Assembly: GCA_965603125.1 (NCBI GenBank)
Contig: CBFDBU010000001.1
Coordinates: 223,403 to 287,402 of the forward strand
DNA: 64,000 nt
Direction: 5' to 3'
Source: JAJRTA01 sp965603125
GTDB lineage: Bacteria; Zixibacteria; MSB-5A5; GN15; FEB-12
Position numbers and translations under genes: made by a program. The notes beneath the pieces are model-generated. The model saw only the letters and a list, made by a program, of their open reading frames with translations. It searched no databases and had not been told where the DNA came from. Positions 59,499-64,000 of the stretch are shown here, piece by piece; within the stretch, counting starts at the first letter, position 1; each line of letters starts with the position of its first letter.

Positions 59499-61775
59499 AT
59501 GAATCTTGACCAGATAGTCGACCGGCTCAGAGGCGACCGGGCCATTAACCGGAATATCGCCCACTGGAAGACATTCCCTCCGCGCGAAGCCGTGTACGCC
59601 GACTTTCCGGACAGTGTCGACAGGCGGCTCGTGGCCACCTTTGCTGAGAAGGGGATCGACCGGCTGTACTCTCACCAGGCCGAGGCAGTCCAACTGGTTC
59701 AGCAGGGGAGAAACGTGGTCGTTGTCACGCCGACCGCATCGGGTAAAACCCTGTGTTACAACCTGCCGGTCCTGGATCGAATACTCAAACAGCCGGAGTC
59801 GCGGGCGCTGTACCTTTTTCCCACTAAGGCTCTTTCCCAGGATCAGGTGAACGAATTGTACGACCTGATTCAGAAGCTGGACGTTGATATCAAGACGTAT
59901 ACCTACGACGGCGACACGCCCCAGACAGCTCGTCGGGCTATCCGCAGCGCGGGGCATATAGTCGTGACCAATCCGGACATGCTGCACGCCGGTATTCTCC
60001 CCCACCACACCAAGTGGATCAAGCTGTTCGAGAACCTCAAGTACGTGGTGATCGACGAAGTACACCAGTATCGTGGTGTGTTCGGGTCGCACCTGGCGAA
60101 CGTTGTCAAGCGACTGAAGCGCATATGCCGGTTTTACGGAACCAATCCGACGTTTATTTGCTGCTCGGCCACTATCGCCAATCCGGACGAACTCGCCCGT
60201 CGCATCATAGGCGCCAACGTCGCCCTAATCGACAACAACGGTGCGCCGTCCGGTGAGAAACATTTCCTCATCTACAACCCGCCGGTAATCAACAGCCAGC
60301 TTGGGATTCGCAAATCGGCCGTAAATGAGGCTGCCCGACTGGCAGCGGGTTTCCTTCGCTCCGGGATTCAGACCATCGTGTTCGCGCACTACCGCCTGTA
60401 CGTGGAGGTCCTGCTCACCTATCTCCAGCGGGAGTTGGAAGGAAGCTTCGGACGGGGCATAAACATAGCCGGCTACCGGGGAGGTTACCTGCCGAACGAA
60501 CGTCGCCGCATTGAGCGGGGGCTGCGTGACGGCTCCATCACCGGGGTCGTGTCCACCAATGCTCTGGAATTGGGGATCGATATCGGCAGTCTGGACGTGT
60601 CGATAATCGTCGGCTACCCGGGTTCCATTGCCTCGCTGCATCAGCAGGCTGGACGCGCCGGACGTCGTTCCGGCACCTCTCTCACGATCATGATCGCCAG
60701 TTCAACTCCCCTTAATCAGTTCCTTTGCGCCGAACCGAAATACATTTTCGAGCGCACTCCTGAATCGGGAGTAATCGACCCGGACAACCTGATAATCCGC
60801 ACCAGCCACCTCAAGTGCGCTACCTTCGAATTGCCCTTCGACGATGAGGACGCCCGGCAACAGGACGGTTCGGTCGAGATTCTTGATTACCTGGCCGAGA
60901 GCGACATCCTGCGTAAGACGGGTGATCGCTACTACTGGTCCTCCGAGATATACCCGGCCCAGCAGGTGTCGTTGAGATCGGCCTCTCCGGAGAACTTCGT
61001 CATTCTCAACGAAAGCAACAACTGCGAGGTCGTGGGGGAAGTGGACTATTTCTCCGCCCCTATGTTCCTGCACCCGGAGGCGATCTACCTGCACGCAGCC
61101 AACCAGTACCAGGTGACGAATCTTGACTGGGAAGGGAGAAAGGCGTACGTGAAGGAGGTCAAGGTCGACTACTACACCGACGCCGAGACCAAGTATGACC
61201 TGAAGGTGCTGAACGTGAACAGCAAAGCACAGTCAGGAGAGGCGGTTATGAGCTGTGGCGAGGTCTCGGTCACCAACACAACCGTCCTTTTCAAGAAGAT
61301 CAAGTTCCAGACACACGAGAACGTCGGTTCGGGACGTCTCGAGATGCCTGAGCTGGAGATGCACACCGACGCCTTCTGGTACGCCTTTCCCGGCGACGTG
61401 GCCTTCAGGGTCGGCCTGGACGGAACCCGGTTCGGTGGCGCCCTGCGGGGGCTGGCCAACATTATAGGAAAGATCGCGCCGCTCTGGGTGATGTGCGACC
61501 CACGCGACCTGCGATCTATCTCACAGTTGCGGGCGCCGTTCACCGAGTTGCCCACCATATACATCTATGAGAATATCCCCGGAGGGGTGGGTCTCTCCGA
61601 GAAGCTCTTCAGTGAGCGCGAGAATCTCTTTAAGTCCTGCCTCGATCATGTCGAATCCTGCCCCTGCGAGTCCGGCTGCCCGACCTGTGTCGGACCGGAG
61701 ATGGAAGTCGGCACTGGTGGCAAGGACGGCGTCGTCCGTCTGCTCCAGTTCATGCTGGCTGTAGCGCCGGTATGA
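59499..61775 (+). CDS. DEAD/DEAH-box helicase of the MrfA/YprA type
   Basis: 758 residues. The helicase core has motif I TPTASGKTL, motif II IDEVH, motif III CSATIANP and motif VI QQAGRAGRRSG. The C-terminal DUF1998-type region contains four close cysteines, CPCESGCPTC, the metal site of the MrfA (mitomycin repair factor A) family. Such proteins unwind 3'-5' DNA in excision-type repair. No mrfB-like exonuclease is adjacent. Operon partner of the archaemetzincin homologue. Confidence 0.93.
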   Translation: MNLDQIVDRLRGDRAINRNIAHWKTFPPREAVYADFPDSVDRRLVATFAEKGIDRLYSHQAEAVQLVQQGRNVVVVTPTASGKTLCYNLPVLDRILKQPESRALYLFPTKALSQDQVNELYDLIQKLDVDIKTYTYDGDTPQTARRAIRSAGHIVVTNPDMLHAGILPHHTKWIKLFENLKYVVIDEVHQYRGVFGSHLANVVKRLKRICRFYGTNPTFICCSATIANPDELARRIIGANVALIDNNGAPSGEKHFLIYNPPVINSQLGIRKSAVNEAARLAAGFLRSGIQTIVFAHYRLYVEVLLTYLQRELEGSFGRGINIAGYRGGYLPNERRRIERGLRDGSITGVVSTNALELGIDIGSLDVSIIVGYPGSIASLHQQAGRAGRRSGTSLTIMIASSTPLNQFLCAEPKYIFERTPESGVIDPDNLIIRTSHLKCATFELPFDDEDARQQDGSVEILDYLAESDILRKTGDRYYWSSEIYPAQQVSLRSASPENFVILNESNNCEVVGEVDYFSAPMFLHPEAIYLHAANQYQVTNLDWEGRKAYVKEVKVDYYTDAETKYDLKVLNVNSKAQSGEAVMSCGEVSVTNTTVLFKKIKFQTHENVGSGRLEMPELEMHTDAFWYAFPGDVAFRVGLDGTRFGGALRGLANIIGKIAPLWVMCDPRDLRSISQLRAPFTELPTIYIYENIPGGVGLSEKLFSERENLFKSCLDHVESCPCESGCPTCVGPEMEVGTGGKDGVVRLLQFMLAVAPV

Positions 61776-62039
61776 TTGAACAGCCTTGGGGAAACCCGCC
61801 GAGTGGCAACCGATAAACGCGCGAAAATCGTTTCGTTTTGTGGGTTTTCATCTTCGGTTCACAGGATCGGTAGTGATTCTGCGGCCTGCATGAGTTGCAG
61901 GTGATACAGGAGGAGGAAGGCGCGTGTGAGTTGTCGGTCGAGGCGCATTTCATATGCTAACGAACAGGCAGGCGCAATTTGGGGGGAAGTGGTGGTGATT
62001 TTGTGAGGGGTGAAGTAAGGAATCGGCTTCTCTTTTTTC
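61776..62039. other. Gene-free stretch after the helicase
   Basis: No supported gene. On the minus strand the frame ending at 61859 reads SLAYEMRLDRQLTRAFLLLY, which looks like the end of a lost coding sequence, but it has no start signal and runs into the palindromic repeat. I recognise no family. Confidence 0.3.
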
Positions 62040-62088
62040 GTAGGTCGAAACCCCTGGTCCGAAGGACCGCCGAAGGCGGGTTTCGACA
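62040..62088 (+). repeat. 49-bp structured palindromic repeat, left copy
   Basis: Outer arms GTCGAAACC/GGTTTCGAC enclose two small hairpins, GGTCC-GAA-GGACC and CGCC-GAA-GGCG. The same design occurs in inverted orientation at 63833-63881. Confidence 0.85.
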
Positions 62089-62103
62089 CTTGACTCTTAA
62101 GCG

Positions 62104-62571
62104 CTATGATATGAGCAGAATGCCTAAAGTGATTGCAAGACCTATGAAGCTGAGCCCAAAGGAAGCAATTGCGACGTTGAAGTTTAGAACACTATTCAAC
62201 TGTGCCTGTGACAGGTTGAAATTGGACGCAAGTAATGTCATGGTTGATTCATAGTGGTTAATTCGATTAATGAGTACATCTTGATGGTGCTGAAATGTCA
62301 AGTTGCTTGCTGCGTCATTAGGTATGCGATAGATTGGATTGGCGTGAAAGCGAATCGCATCACCGTTCAGGGCCAGCCATTTCTGCTGCAACTCCGCCAG
62401 TTTTCTGCAGATCACCTTCAATTTCCTCTGGACCCTGCGTGAATAGACTTTGGGTATAACTAACTGGTGCAATTCTGAGTTAATGGCATTCCATTCTTCG
62501 CTGTGCGAGTAATAGCGTTCCATGAGATTGCCATACTCCGGGTTCTTTTCCGGTTTCAAATAGAGTTCCAT
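62104..62571 (-). CDS. Hypothetical protein with C-terminal transmembrane helix
   Basis: 155 residues, GGAGG 10 nt before the ATG. The N-terminal ~120 residues are charged and helical (RRVQRKLKVICRKLAELQQK), and the last 23 are a hydrophobic helix (SFGLSFIGLAITLGILLI). No family recognised. It follows the DUF3800 gene on the same strand and has the same AT-rich composition, so the two may form a unit. Confidence 0.65.
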   Translation of the reverse strand: MELYLKPEKNPEYGNLMERYYSHSEEWNAINSELHQLVIPKVYSRRVQRKLKVICRKLAELQQKWLALNGDAIRFHANPIYRIPNDAASNLTFQHHQDVLINRINHYESTMTLLASNFNLSQAQLNSVLNFNVAIASFGLSFIGLAITLGILLIS

Positions 62572-62639
62572 CGGTGTAGATCCTCCGTAGCTTCCTGGGA
62601 ACGTCTTTCGGATTAGGCATACATTAGGTTAGTAGGACT

Positions 62640-62708
62640 TCAACCGACGCTGCAATATAGTTCCGATAGTAAGGAAACATCGCAATTCCGGTAGTGGGTC
62701 AGTTTCAT
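62640..62708 (-). CDS. Possible 22-residue ORF with strong ribosome binding site
   Basis: AAGGAG lies 9 nt before an ATG at 62708; 22 codons follow (MKLTHYRNCD... with two cysteines) and then TGA. It may be a peptide, an upstream regulatory ORF or the truncated start of a lost gene. Confidence 0.3.
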   Translation of the reverse strand: MKLTHYRNCDVSLLSELYCSVG

Positions 62709-62758
62709 TTTCTCAATCTCCTTATATGTTTGACAAATCTTGAGCAGCGTATCAATAT

Positions 62759-63580
62759 CTAAAGGCCACTGATGGATGTGGGGGCAACTCGGTAGAACAT
62801 TTCTTGATACTTCTCCCTACCACGTTTGGGATAAACATGAGACTGCCCAATTGACAGTTTTCTTAGTTGCTCCACCCATCCCGTTAGGCGGTCCCTTTCC
62901 CCCTTGTACTTCTCGTCTACGTACCCCTCTTTAATTTCTGCGTATCGCCTAACTAGGAAGCATATTAGGTCAGCAACCTGAATAAGATAAACCTCTTTTG
63001 AATCACCAAAATACGGCGTATCTACGATTTGATCTAACGGCTCTTGCTTGGCCCCCCGATCATAGTAATTCCCACTCCAAGCTGGAGGTGTAGCTACAAG
63101 ATCAGTAAAGCGAACACGCTCTCTTTCTTCATTATCAAAAACAAATAGGGTGTGCCCTTTGTTACTGCGCTGGGACTGGTGGCACTTCTGGATTGAGAGG
63201 ATAATATGAAACCCCATGAATCGCCACACGGACTGCAATTCGTCTGGGATGAATTGCTTGGCAAACTCTTGTTTATAGGATTCTTTGTCTACTGCACAAA
63301 AGACGACCCTATGCTTCCTATCTTTGAGCCAATTGAGTACCGTTGTGATACCTTCGGCTCGTTTGGTACCATCAAGTTGATACCATAGTCCCCGCCCATT
63401 GTAAAAATTCCTGGTGTGTATTTCAGAAACCGTTCTTCCGAAACTCTTTGTGAGGACGGTCAGAAGATTGCCCCAATGTTGTTTTGTTATGTGCATTCTC
63501 GTTGAGTCAACGACTATCCCGGCCATAGTAGCGATAGGCTCGGAGCCCGTTCCGCTTTCGTCACAATAGCACAATTTCAA
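62759..63580 (-). CDS. DUF3800 family protein (RNase H-like fold)
   Basis: 273 residues starting at TTG 63580 with GGGGGA upstream. It opens with CYCDESGTG, the acidic D-E motif of DUF3800, later has LFVFDNEE, and ends with YLIQVADLICFLVRRYAEI, the conserved QxADLxA-type segment. DUF3800 proteins are predicted metal-dependent nucleases often carried on mobile elements and defence islands. Base composition is lower in GC than the rest of the window. Confidence 0.85.
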   Translation of the reverse strand: MKLCYCDESGTGSEPIATMAGIVVDSTRMHITKQHWGNLLTVLTKSFGRTVSEIHTRNFYNGRGLWYQLDGTKRAEGITTVLNWLKDRKHRVVFCAVDKESYKQEFAKQFIPDELQSVWRFMGFHIILSIQKCHQSQRSNKGHTLFVFDNEERERVRFTDLVATPPAWSGNYYDRGAKQEPLDQIVDTPYFGDSKEVYLIQVADLICFLVRRYAEIKEGYVDEKYKGERDRLTGWVEQLRKLSIGQSHVYPKRGREKYQEMFYRVAPTSISGL

Positions 63581-64000
63581 GGAATTCCCCCGAGTTATTT
63601 GGTTTCTCTGCTCATAATTTAACGGGTAACGAATATTGATTTCATAGCACTATCTTTCTTCGGTACCCCACCCAACGGGTGGGCGTATATTGGACGTGCA
63701 GCCATGTCCATTTGCAGAGGGATGTCTTTGTGTCCATTTGTACAATATAACTCAATCATTCCACTATGACAACTTTGAAACCCGAACTGTATTTGACGGA
63801 GATTTCGGAGAATAAAGGATAGGCTTCGCCGATGTCGAAACCTCGCTTCGCGACCCCTTCGGGTCAGGGGTTTCGACCTACAAGCGAAGACTGGATTCTG
63901 GCCTGTGCCAGAATGACTCAGAGGGAGAAGATGGATTCCCGCCTTCGGGACTTTCCAAAAACTATCGGGTGTTGGTTGTTTCTTTCTTTATGAGGTGTTG
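63581..64000. other. Right-end intergenic region rich in short palindromes
   Basis: No gene seen. It contains a hairpin CCCACCC-AAC-GGGTGGG at 63667-63683, the right palindromic repeat, and ATTCTGGC-CTGT-GCCAGAAT at 63895-63914, plus a following GGATTCCCGCC-type stretch. These look like dispersed palindromic elements. Confidence 0.6.
63833..63881 (-). repeat. 49-bp structured palindromic repeat, right copy (inverted)
   Basis: Read on the minus strand it starts GTAGGTCGAAACCCCTG like the left copy and ends GGTTTCGACA. Both inner stems keep their GAA loops although the stem bases differ. Confidence 0.85.

Noticed and set aside
63667..63914. Short palindromes at the right end as a CRISPR array
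   Set aside because: The palindromes differ in sequence and spacing and there are no regularly spaced identical repeats or cas genes.

Overview
The window comes from the chromosome of a diderm (Gram-negative-type) bacterium with moderately high GC. Lipoprotein signal peptides, a TonB C-terminal domain, an HlyD-type periplasmic adaptor and a complete rod-type elongasome (MreC, MreD, PBP2, RodA) all point to two membranes. The gene content would fit an uncultured FCB-related lineage such as Zixibacteria, but that placement is an impression, not something the sequence proves.

Region 1 (1-29,051, all minus strand) is one continuous block of information-processing genes. In transcription order it reads tRNA-Thr, tuf, rpmG, tRNA-Trp, secE, nusG, rplK, rplA, rplJ, rplL, rpoB, rpoC, rpsL, rpsG, fusA, a second tuf, then the S10 and spc clusters down to secY, adk and the 5' end of map. 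The two tuf genes lie in a 1,259-bp near-identical tract that looks like recent gene conversion. S3 and L22 carry long basic, low-complexity C-terminal tails.

Region 2 (29,117-31,566) holds a TonB-domain lipoprotein and an ornithine aminotransferase-like gene, each with a recognisable sigma70-type promoter. Region 3 (31,591-45,637, minus strand) runs from a DegT/DnrJ aminotransferase through membrane and polyprenol-type glycosyltransferases and a WecA/MraY-family enzyme to accA, a Trm112-like protein, a PTS IIA protein, mreC, mreD, mrdA, rodA and an EamA transporter. It couples surface glycan synthesis to cell elongation and fatty-acid synthesis.

Region 4 (45,792-51,817) contains the most unusual module: a 24-codon peptide gene with its own promoter, strong ribosome binding site and terminator, lying next to a three-part PqqD-like/M50 protease/HlyD membrane protein and a multi-pass TPR protein. 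I read this as a candidate peptide maturation and export system. A SAM methyltransferase and tRNA-Ala follow.

Region 5 (51,849-61,775) has an MFS exporter divergent from an ECF sigma / anti-sigma / lipoprotein operon, then deoB-deoC, a SIR2-like gene, a small cysteine-rich protein, an archaemetzincin homologue whose catalytic motif is altered (HQxxH), and a MrfA-type DEAD-box helicase. Three of these genes appear to have a -10 box only 5-7 nt before the start codon, suggesting leaderless mRNAs. Region 6 (62,040-64,000) is a more AT-rich accessory segment: a DUF3800 gene and a small membrane protein bracketed by two inverted copies of a 49-bp structured palindromic repeat.
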